Below are positions 34,678 through 45,551 of a DNA stretch of 64,000 nucleotides, one piece after another. The notes beneath the pieces were generated by a model, which was not told the DNA's origin, did no database searches, and was given only the letters and a program-made list of their open reading frames with translations. The stretch is from NCBI RefSeq assembly GCF_029962835.1, contig NC_080577.1, positions 7,974,501 through 8,038,500 of the forward strand, given 5' to 3'. This stretch comes from Magnolia sinica (lineage: Eukaryota; Streptophyta; Magnoliopsida; Magnoliales; Magnoliaceae). The first letter of the stretch is position 1; each line of letters starts with the position of its first letter. The position numbers and the translations under genes are program-made.

Positions 34678-34692
34678 GGAGCACTATAACTT

Positions 34693-36399
34693 ACAGTGCA
34701 CTGAGAGCACTGGAGCATTACTCCTCGATCTCTAATACACTATAAGTTCATGTTAGCAATAATGAGAGGTTAAGATCTCTAATACATCAATACTGTTAAT
34801 AAATTTACGATTAAGTCATTTTTAGACATCTATCGAATAGGGCCTCGGGCCTCTCTGAGGTTTCCTGAAAAATACGGGTGTATCAACCAAACAAAATGCA
34901 GTCATTTTCCAAGAAGCATAAAAACCAGGGAATGAATTCCTCAGCAACCAAACAGGTAGATAAAAGTCCTGTTATGATGGATCGTAATGGTGAGAGGCCA
35001 AAAATGTTATGAACTGATATAGCAGCACTCGTATCTTACCTGTTGTTTTTTGGCGTTACAAACAGAGATTGTGGGGCATGTAACTGTGATAATGGCCAAT
35101 TTTATATGCAGACCACATCAAAACTGTTGCGTGTTCTTTCAAGTATCTTCCTTAACGACAGGTGAGTGTTCTTATGTACATTTGTTAAATTTGGCTTACT
35201 CGTTTGAGATCGGAGGCATTGGTCATGTTATAGTGTTAAGTCCCTTGATATACATTGATACACCGTCCTCTATCAGCAGGAGCCTTTTAAGTAGCTGGTT
35301 ATTTAACATTGTATCATAGCAGATATCAAGTGAGTATTCCTCCGCCCTCGCCCCATATGTTTCCATGTAGAGTTCCACCCCCCACATGCTGGGCCGTGTT
35401 AGAGTGTTAAGTCCCTTGATATACTCTGCTGACGGGATGAGGAATTTTCTTGCTGATAGGATTGGACGGTTGTCATCGTCGATGCCTCATGTTTGGCAAT
35501 AAGACCCACTCTTTTTTTTTTTGGGTTAATTGGGGCACGTGGGGCCAGCTCATGTGAACTCTTGATGTGTTTCGGTTAGTCTATAAATATAGATTGGATA
35601 AGTGGTTGATGCTATTTCATGCCTTTCTACTAAAATGGAGATTCAATGGTTTCCCTTTACATAGTTTTGGTAAGGCGTTCTCAGGGCAGGAAGTAGATTC
35701 CATGGCAAGAGAGCCTACGACCCGTTTGGATGCCACTTAAAAATGTTCAATCTCATTTTAATGAGGTATCAAGTACTAACTAGTTGGAACCCCAGTCCAC
35801 CCAGTGGATAACCTCCAACCTATTAAGTGCACATTGCATCCAACCCTTCCAATAGGTTTTTGGCTCACTATGAGCATCACCTACTGCAAAAATCAGCCTT
35901 ATCTACTCATCAGGTGGGCCACACCATTAAAAAATAAAAATAAAAATAGCCATTGATAAATATAAAAGTAAAGTATAAGTTTGTTCCACTCAATGAACCG
36001 ATGTGGCTGATTTTTGCAAAAAATGAGTCCAACTGGTTGGCCTCGAGGCCTTCTCGATTTTAATTAATGGAAATTTAAATTAAAAAATTAAAAATAAATA
36101 AATAATAAATAAATAAAACTTGCTGATTAATATTAAACGTAAATTCAGGCACTTTTAACAAAAAGGTTTTTGAAAAGCTCCCCAATAGAGAATTACTTGT
36201 GCATTTAACAGTATTTACTTGAACCTTATTTAAGTATAATACACATACATATAGCCTTTGTTTTTCATTCCCTCTTATTGAATTGGAACTTTATTAAATC
36301 CAATGTATTTTTTGAATTTTTGTTTTCTAACAGAAATTTTAACTGTCTTTTTAAATGATTGAAACCCAATTAAAGCCCAAACATTTCCATAATTATTTT
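34693..36399. other. Intergenic sequence between Nudix copies 2 and 3, second part
   Basis: No gene. A second-family foldback lies at 35771-36050. Bases 35718-35765 (CCCGTTTGGATGCCACTTAA, CTCATTTTAATGAGG) look like one end of a Tourist-like MITE related to 47093-47299. Confidence 0.45.
35771..36050. mobile_element. Foldback element, family 2 (copy B)
   Basis: The left arm has CTAGTTGGAACCCCAGTCCA, CCCAGTGGATAACCTCCAAC and CTATTAAGTGCACATTGCAT, matching copy A at 11835-12200. The right arm mirrors the first part (GAGTCCAACTGGTTGGCC). The middle is shorter than in copy A. Confidence 0.65.
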
Positions 36400-36505
36400 T
36401 CCCCGGATGTACCATTTGGATCCAACATGCACATCATGGGTGGGCCCCACAGCTTGAACGTCTGTTAATTACCATGCAGCAAATAGCATGCAATCCGCGT
36501 CCGGC
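36400..36505. mobile_element. Right arm of a family-1 foldback element
   Basis: CACATCATGGGTGGGCCCCA is followed by GCATGCAATCCGCG, the family terminus, at about 36485-36499. No left arm is seen nearby. Confidence 0.5.
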
Positions 36506-36782
36506 AGGGTCCCTGCAAATCACCACCATGATCTCCAGTTAATTTTGCCTTTGTCGCGGCTTGACACCTCATCGACAATCCTAACCTTTGAATTTTAGAG
36601 TTGAATGTAAGCCATTGAAAATTCTCTTTCATTGCTCTAAATTCATCCAAGTACGGTGTAACTTCTTGAGTCAACAACATGGACGGTACTGATCATCAAA
36701 CCACTCCTCATGTGGATACCAGTCGGCGACCACACCATGGATCCTGATTGGCGACGGAGGTAAATCGAACTATCCATGAATT

Positions 36783-37326
36783 TAGGGGTGCACACCAAGC
36801 TGGCATCAGCTCGACTTGGCTCAACCACCAGCTGACCCCAGCTCGAACTCAGCTCCGCTCGGTTCAATCAGCAGCTCGGGCCAATTTGACCTGAAATCGA
36901 GCCTATGCAGCATTTTCACAAATACATGCAGTGCATTTTTAATTTCTCATGGTATGTAAAATTTTTTAGTATTTCATCAAACACCTTATATGCAACATCA
37001 AAATCAAGGATAAATGGTATTTGTTTCATATAAATACCTTCCTTGCCACCAGCCGACACGTTGAGTCATTTCATCAAAAACTTGATGAGCAACATCAATA
37101 TCAAAGTAACCGAGTCACCGAACTAGTTCAATCCGAGTTCAATTCGAGTTGGGGTTCGATCCGAGTTGAGTCGAACTCGGGCAAGATCAAACTTGGTTTA
37201 AATTTTTTTCGAGCTCAAAACATCAGCTCGACTAGGCTCAAACTCAGCTTCGAACCAAGTCAAATCAAACTTTTTCGAGTCGAGTTGAGCGAGCTAACCG
37301 AACTAACTCGGTTCGTGTACACCCCA
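36783..37326. mobile_element. hAT-like non-autonomous element
   Basis: The ends TAGGGGTGCACACC and, mirrored, TGGGGTGTACACG are typical of plant hAT elements. The interior is rich in CAGCTCGACT, GAGTCGAGTTGAG and like phrases. About 540 bp. An 8-bp target-site duplication is not clear (ATGAATTT left, AGATTTAG right). It lies upstream of Nudix copy 3. Confidence 0.6.
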
Positions 37327-37347
37327 GATTTAGGTCAGCGCCGGATT

Positions 37348-37447
37348 TTTATTTTTAATTTTTTACGCAAACCCACTCACACCACATGGGCATTCGAACC
37401 CGAGTCTCAGTGTTGAAACTCATGTGAGAGCCATGAATGGAGACCCT
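37348..37447 (-). mobile_element. tRNA-derived SINE, second copy, just upstream of Nudix copy 3
   Basis: The flanks GTCAGCGCCGGATT (37334-37347) and GTCAGCGCCTGATT (37448-37461) match at 13 of 14 bases. On the minus strand the body has GGGTTCGAATGCCC (box B), GAGTTTCAACAC as in the SINE at 34525, and an A/T-rich tail. It ends 52 bases before the ATG of copy 3, so it lies in the 5' leader or core promoter. Confidence 0.8.
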
Positions 37448-37499
37448 GTCAGCGCCTGATTCGAATCAATTTTTCGATCCTTTCAGTTGAATGTGTATG

Positions 37500-40400
37500 A
37501 TGGATTCAGGCCGCGGTATCCGAAGGCTGAGAAATCTAGCTCAACAGATTCGTTCGTACAGAACCCCTCCAAAAGACGCGGATAAAGAAGAAAGAAAAAC
37601 CGCATCAGGAAAAGTGAGCCTTGCAGAATCTACGGCCAAGAGAGCTGCCGTTCTCGTCTGTATCTTCGAGGGCGACGCCGGAGATCTGCGCGTCATCCTC
37701 ACCAAACGCGCCTCGAACCTCTCTTCATACTCAGGTTGCTGTCCCTAGAATCGACGAAGATGACAGGAAGACGAATGTTAATATGCAGCTCCCTCATTAC
37801 TGTACACGTAGGAAAGTGTTCGGTGATCATGACTGTTGAGCTGGTGGGCCACTGCGTGGAACGGCTATAAGCCAAGAACTCACAGTGACTTTACAAGTTC
37901 AACGTAGATGATGTCAACTTATCATGTGACTACAGAAGTACAATCCAACTGATGGCCCACCAGAACAAGAATCCTGATCGTCGGACTCATTTGCCATGTG
38001 TACTGCAATGAGGCAACTGAAAAGAACTCATACATTAGCATTCCTCTAGAGATGGATTGTGAGAGAATTCTCTTAAAATGATTTGGATTCTTGCATTGTT
38101 GCGGTTTTTGGTGTTGCAGGGGAAGTGGCACTGCCTGGAGGAAAGGCTGAAGAGGGCGACACCGATGACTGTGAGACTGCATTGAGAGAGGCCAAAGAAG
38201 AGATTGGATTGGATCCGTCGCTGGTCACAGTTGTGACTGTCTTCAATCCATTCTCTGCTAAGGTGAGCTAGATATCCATTCTAATTCACAATTTGGAGAT
38301 TATTTAGTGGGGAGGAACTTGGTTTTAAGACTTGTTTGACTCAGGGCTCAACAAGTCGATCAGGCGCCGAGTCTTTTTAACTGTTATGAGGTATTAGAGG
38401 ATCCTCCAAAACAAGGCTTTGCAAGTGGATCCTATGGTTTGATTATCCAGATCATTGTTCTGCTGTTTCCCACCATGGATCGAGCATGCCCCAGAATTCT
38501 CCCAAATTGGAAGATCCAACCCGCCGATCACAGAACTCTTTTCAGTTGAATGTATTTTGTTGGTGTATTTCTCTTCTTAACCATCATTGTAGTAAAGAGT
38601 TGACTTATTGATGAAATTTGTAGGGCATGATCCATCCATGATGGATGCAAAAAATCAATGGCATGGATTAGTGGACCATAGACACTTGTCAAAAATGAAA
38701 ACTCAAGTATTCCTATGAGAAGTCTCGGATCCTGTAAAACCTTTTAATTGGGTGATCCAAACAGTTTATTTGGAGCCTCCTAATGCAAACTACAATCATA
38801 GCTAAAAACACGGGTCGATTTCACTACTGTATCAAAATTTCGGGTTTTAGCCATTTTTAACCACACTCCTCTAATGGGGCAAAAGAGGACGAGAATTAAA
38901 AAGAAGAAGAAGAAAATGAGAAAGAAAAAGAGTACTTGAAGTAGTTTTGGCCTTCAACATAATAGGGAAACCAAGGGAGTATTTGGTTATAGAGAAATCC
39001 AATCATAGACATGGAAAACAAAAATGAAATCCTTGGGAAATGGAAAACCGCAAATTCCAACAATGATTTTATTGTTTGGTCTGTAAATGGAATTGTTAAA
39101 AGGACAACCCAACAATGATTTTGTTGTTTGGTTTGTGGTGCGATTGTTTATGGAAATGTTAAAAGGTCAACAATCAAATTACTATATTGTTTCTGGTAGC
39201 TTTGAAAATCCATATCTAATAGATTTTGGGGAGACTATCATAATGCAGCTGAGCGTGGAGAAAGAGGAGATCACCATCTTCTCAAGCATGGCCTTGAATC
39301 CACAAGAAAAGAGAAAATCACTAAAAACAAGGAATAAAATTGATAATATTGAATGAAGTGCTGATTAACAAAAGAGGCCCTAGGTTCCTAATTTGACTTG
39401 AAATAGGACACTTCTCAAAATAGTAAAAAACACTAAAAAATAATTACATCTAATCCTAGTAAAACTTGTAAACAACCCCTAGATGACTAAAACAAAGACT
39501 CTTTACCACAACTGGACTCTTAAAACTTTAAAAGTAGAGGGGGAATTTTATAAAATAATATTTTTTAACTTAAAATCCTAATTTGGTCCTTACAATAATT
39601 GAATTTTGTGAAGCCATTGTGGGGTCAATAAAAACCTTAGGTTGTTGGCCAAGGTGTAGAGCTTGTCAATAACTTTTCATTGGTATATTATACGTGCAAA
39701 ACAAATAATCAGTCACAAAGTTATGGCCATCGAAAGCTATAGTGCCCATTTAAGATGTTTTTTTTTTTTTTCCAATCGGGGCCCTTCGGCCCAAATTTGT
39801 GCTATCCTGGCCCTCCATTGAGTCATCATTTAACTGTCGTACGTCACATCCAATGCACACCAGCAAGTGATAAGTGGAGGAGTCGACACTAGCTCATTTA
39901 GAGAAAAATTGGCTACAGATTTTACTCCAAACAGCCTATGAACTAGAGATACAAGCAAGAGCGTCAGTTGGGAAATGAGGGAGTTACGCACCCTTCCCCG
40001 CACCCAAAAAATGCAGTCTCTACTCAGTTCAAAGGAAGCGAAATTCTGTTGAAACGAATTTTTGCATTACTTGAAGTGCTACAAAAATTGAAAGTAACTG
40101 GCAGGAAATGAAGAAAAAAAAAGGAAGAAAAGCTTATTTAAATGGGGATCGTCTTCTCAAGGTCTGATTCCAAATCTCTTCTTCTGCCAAAGAGTCTTGT
40201 TCTTACTTTCTTTGAATTTGAATTTTTGTCCAGAGGATGTTGAATTCTTAGAGATCAAGGAGAAGGTTACTGTCATAGTTCTTAAACTCGGTGGGTTGCC
40301 TTGAAACTTTGGAACTCAAATCGACCAGACTTCGAGTCGAGTCACTTGACCAGCTAACTGTTTGACTTAAAAATAGGCAAAACTGCTGGCAACAGGATTC

Positions 40401-43253
40401 AAACAGGTAGCCTCAGTGAAGGAAGTTCTCTGTTGCTACAACTGCACCACTGAGTACAGTTTTGCTTTCTTATGTATATTTTAGAGCTTTATCTGTTTTT
40501 AAGAACTTCAAGATTTTCTCCCCTACATAAATTTTCAGATTTGCTTATCAAGTATCAAGTTGAGCTAATAAAGACTCAGTTGAGTCTTGGAGTTTACCTG
40601 ACCCGGCTAGATAAAGAATTGCGTTTTTGAGTTTTTGAACTATGGTTACCGGAGCTTCATCTCAATGCCTGGAAGCTGAGGTGTACTCCTCGGCCATCTT
40701 AAAGCTAAAATCTCTGAGGCCTCTAGATCTAGGACCAAAACCCCAGTCCTTGTCCTTTTCGCTGACATTTTATGAATTTTCCTTCTTCTTGGAGGAATTC
40801 TAGCTAACATATGATGAAAAGGGCTGTGAGGAAGTTCTCTTAACCTTGAATTTTTTGAATTCAAAGAGGCAAGAATCCATTTTCAAAGATGGGAGGACTG
40901 TATATAGATATCGAAGTTGGTTGAGTGGCAATTTGAAGGAATCAAAGGGGGTTTCTAAAGGTAGTGTCCTTATGTATGATTGATAAGTGGCATGAGACAA
41001 GATGTTGATCCGAAGGCTTGGGCGTAAGTTGGGAGAATTTGGAGTGTAACTGAGGTGGAGGGGAATATAGAGAGATTTGAATTTGAATAGTTGAGATTTA
41101 TCCACTTGCATAGATCCTAGAGGTTGGGACTTGGAAGGGCAAAATTGGGATTTTCACAAGGTGAGTTAGAGAGAGAGGTTTGCAATTATGGGGTAAAGTA
41201 GCGGCTAACTAGGAATCATTAGAGTATTCAGTAAGAAACAAGTTCAAAATATAATGGCACTGAAGAAGAGTTTCAAGATTTGAAATTCTTGCAGTGGCAT
41301 CTTGGTATTCTGCTGAAATTCATTGCAGAGAATTAGGCCCGGTGACTATCTTCTCCGGCCCATATCTTCCAAACCCGATCTAGGGCTCAAAATGGACTCA
41401 AAGATCACAACAATTGGGCAGGAAAGACGAGCAAATTAAGCCCAAAAAATGGAGGTTTTCTGTAAATGCTGTCAGGGTAGCGAAAATCATTTTTCCACCA
41501 ACTAGCGAGCACAAATTTTTTTAGTAGTTCTCTGATGAGAAGAAAAATCTTTCCCACCAACTTGAGAGATTTCAGAAAAATGCTTCTCTGGCCAGTGGAA
41601 ATAGGATTCCCACAGCCAAAGGGACTCATAAAAAATGTGTGGGTGGCCCCAAACCAAAGCTGGGTTCAGTCCCACACCCTCATCTTTGGACTAGATTGGT
41701 GAAGATTTAGGTGGGTTTTGGGGTCAGATTTGGGACTGGATTTTGGTTGAGTTTGGGCCGTCTTGGGTTAATTTGGGGTATTTAACTGAATTCCTGCAAA
41801 AACATGATTAAGATTTGACCCTCTCTCAAAATTAAGTGGGACAAATGGTCAGGATTTCATATGAGGTGGGGTGTCTACCCATCTATATCCATGGTTTTTT
41901 AGTAAATCCTTGGACATTGAAATCAATTTCTGGACCTACTCCTTTTCTTTTCCGCAAATGGAGAAATGAGATTTCCATAGAAAACCTTTTTCATTTCTAA
42001 GGTGCTCGACATTCCCAAACACCCGTTTTTCTCAGGGAAAACGACTAAAGAGGGCCTTTTAGAACTTGAGATTTGAGTGGATGAATGATCTAGATTTTGA
42101 AGGAATTTTAGGTTTTGGAGCCTTCTGGGTCAATATTTCAATGATTATCTATCCTTAAAAAATATATTTCAATGATTATTCTGAACGTAAAAAAAGGTGG
42201 CATTTCTCTGAAGGGAGATTCTCTTACCTCCAGGAAGTGTTATCTCGAAACCTATTGGTGCTGTGCTCAATGCGAATGGTGTGATTGGGGTTCTATCCCT
42301 ATTAACAAGGCAAGTTCTGCATCTCTGAATTAGTAATTCTTTCATTCCTACAATTATTATTCTACAAGTTTTGAGACTGGACATTGTGAGCAGAGGATGC
42401 CCATCCAACGGTCATCCTCATCACCTGCATCACACAATGTTTCTACTGCTACAGCAATCTCAACCTCAGAATAACAAGCAAAATGCCACAATATGTACTT
42501 TGTAAGTCCGTCTAGTTGTCTCTAAGGGTGGGATCCATTCCTCTGCAACAGTGCAACCAGCTGAACTTGTCCCATTTCAGCATAACATTCTAGTATGGTC
42601 AGGCAATCACTCTCAATCTGTGAGAGTCGACAATGACCCCACAACAGATGCAATTGTTCCAAAAATTAAAGCGTTGATAGTTGCGGGTTCATTTGAATGG
42701 GTTTTGAGTGTTCGAAAGGCCCTATTTTCAGTTTTGGTTCCTGATTTTAGCAGCTGGGTGCATTTCTATGTGCTTTGCAGAAAAATACAAGAGTTACTCC
42801 TGTGATCGGCATGCTTTATGATAAGCAGGCAGTCAAGCCTGTCGCAAATCCTACTGAGGTGGAAGTGATATTTGATGTTCCCTTGGAGATGTTTCTTAAG
42901 GTCTTTTCTAGCATACTTTCATTTGTTTGTTTGTTTGTTTTATTTTTTTATTTTTTTATTTTTTTATTTTTTGAGCTTTTAGTTGTTCTTTTCAATGTTT
43001 TCTTCTAAGACTCATTTCATGGTGGATACAGGATGAAAATCATTGGTCAGTGGAGATGGAATGGATGGGTATCAAGCACCACAACCATCACTTCAATTTC
43101 CAAGTGGGGAATGAGAAATTTGTGATATGGGGGTTAACTTCTGCGATCTTGATCCATGTTGCATCAGTTATATACCAGCGGCCACCACCATTTAATGCAC
43201 GGTGGCCTTATATCAAGGTCGGAACTCATAGTGGAGGGAATGTGTTGCCGTGA
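37500..43253 (+). CDS. Nudix hydrolase, NUDT15-like CoA diphosphatase (tandem copy 3)
   Basis: Exons 37500-37734, 38120-38262, 42781-42900 and 43032-43253 give 239 residues from the MDSG start. An ATG nine bases earlier (37491) is in frame and would add MCM. The Nudix box is complete: VILTKR at 75-80 region, GEVALPGGKAEEGD at 79-92, and REAKEEIGL at 101-109. Sequence is clearly more distant from copies 1 and 2 than they are from each other, with a shorter acidic linker near residue 30 and a different C-terminus (VGTHSGGNVLP). The usual ILIRVASVVYQ reads ILIHVASVIYQ here. Intron 2 is about 4.5 kb. It has no upstream transit-peptide-like sequence; a SINE ends 52 bases before the start. Function, cleavage of CoA-type pyrophosphates, is inferred from the family. 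Confidence 0.88.
38263..42780. other. Large intron 2 of Nudix copy 3
   Basis: No second gene is seen. Bases 38395-38520 share phrases with repeats at 23505 and 30860 (ATCCAGATCATTGTTCTG). A-rich and T-rich tracts lie at 38890-38930 and 39760. Bases 40370-40450 have a weak tRNA-like look (GATTCAAACAGGTAG) and could be SINE debris. The open stretches near 40650-41110, 42169-42408 and 42551-42805 have no recognisable domain. Confidence 0.5.
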
Positions 43254-43625
43254 GGCGTGAACCAAGAACCATCTTATTATCAATTATTTTAGGGACAAAA
43301 TTTAAAGCATCTCATCGGTGCCATTGTAAAATTTCCTTGATTGTTCTACTATTGTGAAAATCCATGTACTATATGCATCAGCCACAAGGATTTGTTATAA
43401 TGGAACATTGAAAATCACTGATGGTTTCTTCAGGTATTTTGTCTAGGTAGAATAGCGCACTGCATGCATGTTGCGAATTGCATGATTGAAGCAATTTTTA
43501 GATACTGGACCAGGTTGGCCCAGTCAACCTGGCTGCACTGGTGTAGGATGTTCTTAGGTTCAGTTTTCCCTAATTTTAGGTACTGAAATGCCCTTTTGGT
43601 CATAGAATTATTACTTCGCTCATAC
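43254..43625. other. 3' flank of Nudix copy 3
   Basis: Probable 3' untranslated region up to about 43410 (region with GTGAAAATCCATGTAC also seen after copies 1 and 2). No gene is seen. Confidence 0.5.
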
Positions 43626-43752
43626 AGTTAGAACTGGGTGGATGAAGTGGAGATGTGCCTCTAAAGTTCTGCGTGATTGCTGCACCAATCAAACCCAAGG
43701 GGAAATTTCATAGGATAGCTATAAGACCAGCCATGCTTTATGGACTTTCAGG

Positions 43753-43905
43753 ATGCCTTGACGGTGAAATGGTAGACATGCGAGACTCAAAATCTCATGC
43801 TAAAAAGTGTGGAAGTTCAAGTCCTCTTCTAGGCATAATATTGAGAATGCTCGTTGAATGAGCAATTCACAAATGTCGGGCAGTTAAAGAATAATATGTT
43901 CATAG
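43753..43905 (+). other. Chloroplast-derived insertion (NUPT) carrying trnL-CAA
   Basis: About 150 bases match my memory of the chloroplast trnL-CAA gene and its 3' flank (AATATTGAGAATGCTCGTTG, AATGAGCAATTCA). The insertion lies between the LINE phrases RPAMLYG and MRMLRWM, so it landed in the LINE after that had inserted. Confidence 0.75.
43755..43834 (+). tRNA. trnL-CAA: Decayed plastid tRNA-Leu (CAA) copy, probably not functional
   Basis: 80 bases starting GCCTTGACGGTGAAATGGTA fold as a class-II tRNA. The anticodon CAA lies at 43788-43790, followed by the long variable arm and the T arm (GGAAGTTCAAGTCC). The acceptor stem has one mismatch (fifth pair, T opposite T). A nuclear copy of a plastid tRNA is normally dead, so I treat it as a pseudogene. 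Confidence 0.75.
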
Positions 43906-44002
43906 AATGAGCATAGCTAAAATGAGGATGTTGAGATGGATGAGTAGCAAGGCAAGAAAGGATGGAATAGCAAATGTATTTGGGGGCACATAAGAGTGCA
44001 CC

Positions 44003-44312
44003 TAAGGCTGCAACTTGGGTTTGGATCAACCCAAGCCCAACTAACCCGAGTGTGGGTTGGGTTGACAAGGTCCTTGGGTTGGATTCGAGTTGAAAAATGT
44101 GAACCCAATTTGAATTCAGGTTGGGTTCGGTTTGAGCTGGGTTAGATCAGATTGGGAATAATGACCTGTATTTGGGTCGGGTCAGGTCAGGTTGAGCATA
44201 GAGGACTTCGGGTTGGGCACCTCAGGTTGGAATTCGGTCAGTTCGGGTAGCAGGTTGGGCTGGTCTTAGGTTGACCCTCAATCCAACCCAACCTGCCTGA
44301 GTTGCACCCTTA
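44003..44312. mobile_element. hAT-like element inside the LINE
   Basis: The ends TAAGGCTGCAAC and, mirrored, TAAGGGTGCAAC bound 310 bases rich in GGGTTGGGTTG and CAACCCAAGCCCAAC. The flanks AGTGCACC and AGTAGCACC look like an 8-bp target-site duplication with one added base. LINE coding phrases resume directly after it. Confidence 0.65.
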
Positions 44313-44599
44313 GTAGCACCAATAGGAAATGCAATGAGAGAGTAAACTTAGATGGTTTGGCCATAAGCAACGGAGACCAAGAACTGCACTCTTCGGGAGT
44401 GAGTTGTTTAAAGTTGAAGGGTCTAAAAGGGCAAGGGAAGCCTATAAGGATGTAGGTGGATGTAGCAAGAAAAGGCTTGATGATCTATGATTTAACTGTG
44501 GATATCATGATAGTGGAATGTCGGAAGATGACTCCTTGGGGATATGTAGCAGCCCCAGTTTTGGGTCTTGCTGTTGTGTTATAGTTTTGCTGGGGGTGG

Positions 44600-44715
44600 G
44601 CTTTTTTCTTTTTCTTTTTATTTTTTCTTTCTTTTTTCTTTTAGTTAAGTTGGGATCTAACCCGAGAACTCAATCTCGAAACATGCCCTGTCTACATTGA
44701 GCTACAGCTTCAAAC
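44600..44715 (-). mobile_element. SINE-like, tRNA-derived, inside the LINE
   Basis: On the minus strand: A-box-like TAGCTCAATGTAGACAGG, box-B-like GGGTTAGATCCC, then an A-rich tail (AAAGAAAAAAGAAAG...) down to 44600. No clear target-site duplication. It is a different type from the SINE at 34525. Confidence 0.55.
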
Positions 44716-44862
44716 CCAAGGTTTCTTTAGCCGTTTCCTTGCTTCTTTTTAACAAAATTCGAATACCTATCAAAAAATGGTGGGACAGGATTCGTGTAGC
44801 TGACCCTCATTAGTTGGGATAAGGCTTAGGTGATGATGATGACGACAACAATGATGATGAAC

Positions 44863-45551
44863 TGCCCTTGTCCTCCAATCTGCCCTTTTTTTGAGTAATG
44901 AACTAAATGGTTCTGTTGGGTTCATCTGGTCATTTCTTTAACTGCCATTCCGTCAGTTCATCTGGTCTTGATGAACTCAGCAATTAACATTATGTATTGA
45001 ACTGCAGAAGGTTTAACAAGAGGGAATGACAAAAAAATTAATGATAGCCCACAAATTACAGTTATGTTTCTTTTTCCAGGAGCATAAAACCTTGCTGCGA
45101 ATGCGTAGAAATTTGCAATTTAATCAATAATTGCAATTCAATTCGACAGGGCATCTGACTATGCACAAATGTTGAATAAGATGATTAACATACATGAGCC
45201 ATACAATGAATCAATCGCAAAAGGGGTATCCTGCTCAATGGTAACGGATACATTCCAAGGATTCATCATGCAAGAAAATGACCAAAATTACAGAAAACAT
45301 ACCACTGTTTCGTATACAATGTTAGGATCCAGAGAAATTACAGATGCAAGAAAACCCTAACAGGCAGGAAAACTAAACTCTTCTTGAATCCTGACCTTTA
45401 AAATAAGCCATTTGAAGTTTCCAGTTTCCCTCAATATCAAACACCAAAAGTGTATCACAACGTAGAAAACATATCACAAGAAAGGTAACGAACAACCCAA
45501 AAAGGAAGACAATCCTGCTTAAAATAAAAAAGGATTGATTTGTTACCACGC
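44863..45551. other. 3' flank of ChlI and intergenic sequence
   Basis: No other gene is seen. The last 200-400 bases before 45552 are likely the ChlI 3' untranslated region (minus strand). No poly(A) site is proven. Confidence 0.45.

Larger units (their letters stand above)
43626..44862 (+). mobile_element. RTE-type LINE 3' end, split by three later insertions
   Basis: The plus strand encodes pieces of the end of RTE reverse transcriptase: TGWMKWRCASKVL (43633-43670, shifted frame afterwards), KGKFHRIAIRPAMLYG (43688-43744), MRMLRWMSSKARKDG (43922-43966), and MRESKLRWFGH-like sequence (44332-44365). The usual 3' end CTGACCCTCATTAGTTGGGA and TAAGGCTTAGG (44800-44830) is followed by an ATG-rich tail. 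The order is right, but the LINE is cut by a chloroplast insertion, a hAT-like element and a SINE. It is 5'-truncated and has frameshifts. Confidence 0.75.

Noticed and set aside
37021-37416. A 131-residue open frame
   Set aside because: It lies within the hAT-like element and the SINE; the serine and glutamate phrases come from GAGTCGAG-type repeats.
40380-40460. Possible third SINE
   Set aside because: Only a weak box-B-like GATTCAAAC and no tail or flanking duplication.
40646-41111. Possible short gene in the long intron of Nudix copy 3
   Set aside because: No domain, no splice-supported extension, and low-complexity composition.
43755-43834. A working nuclear tRNA-Leu gene
   Set aside because: The sequence and its 3' flank are of plastid type, a stem pair is lost, and it sits inside a LINE.
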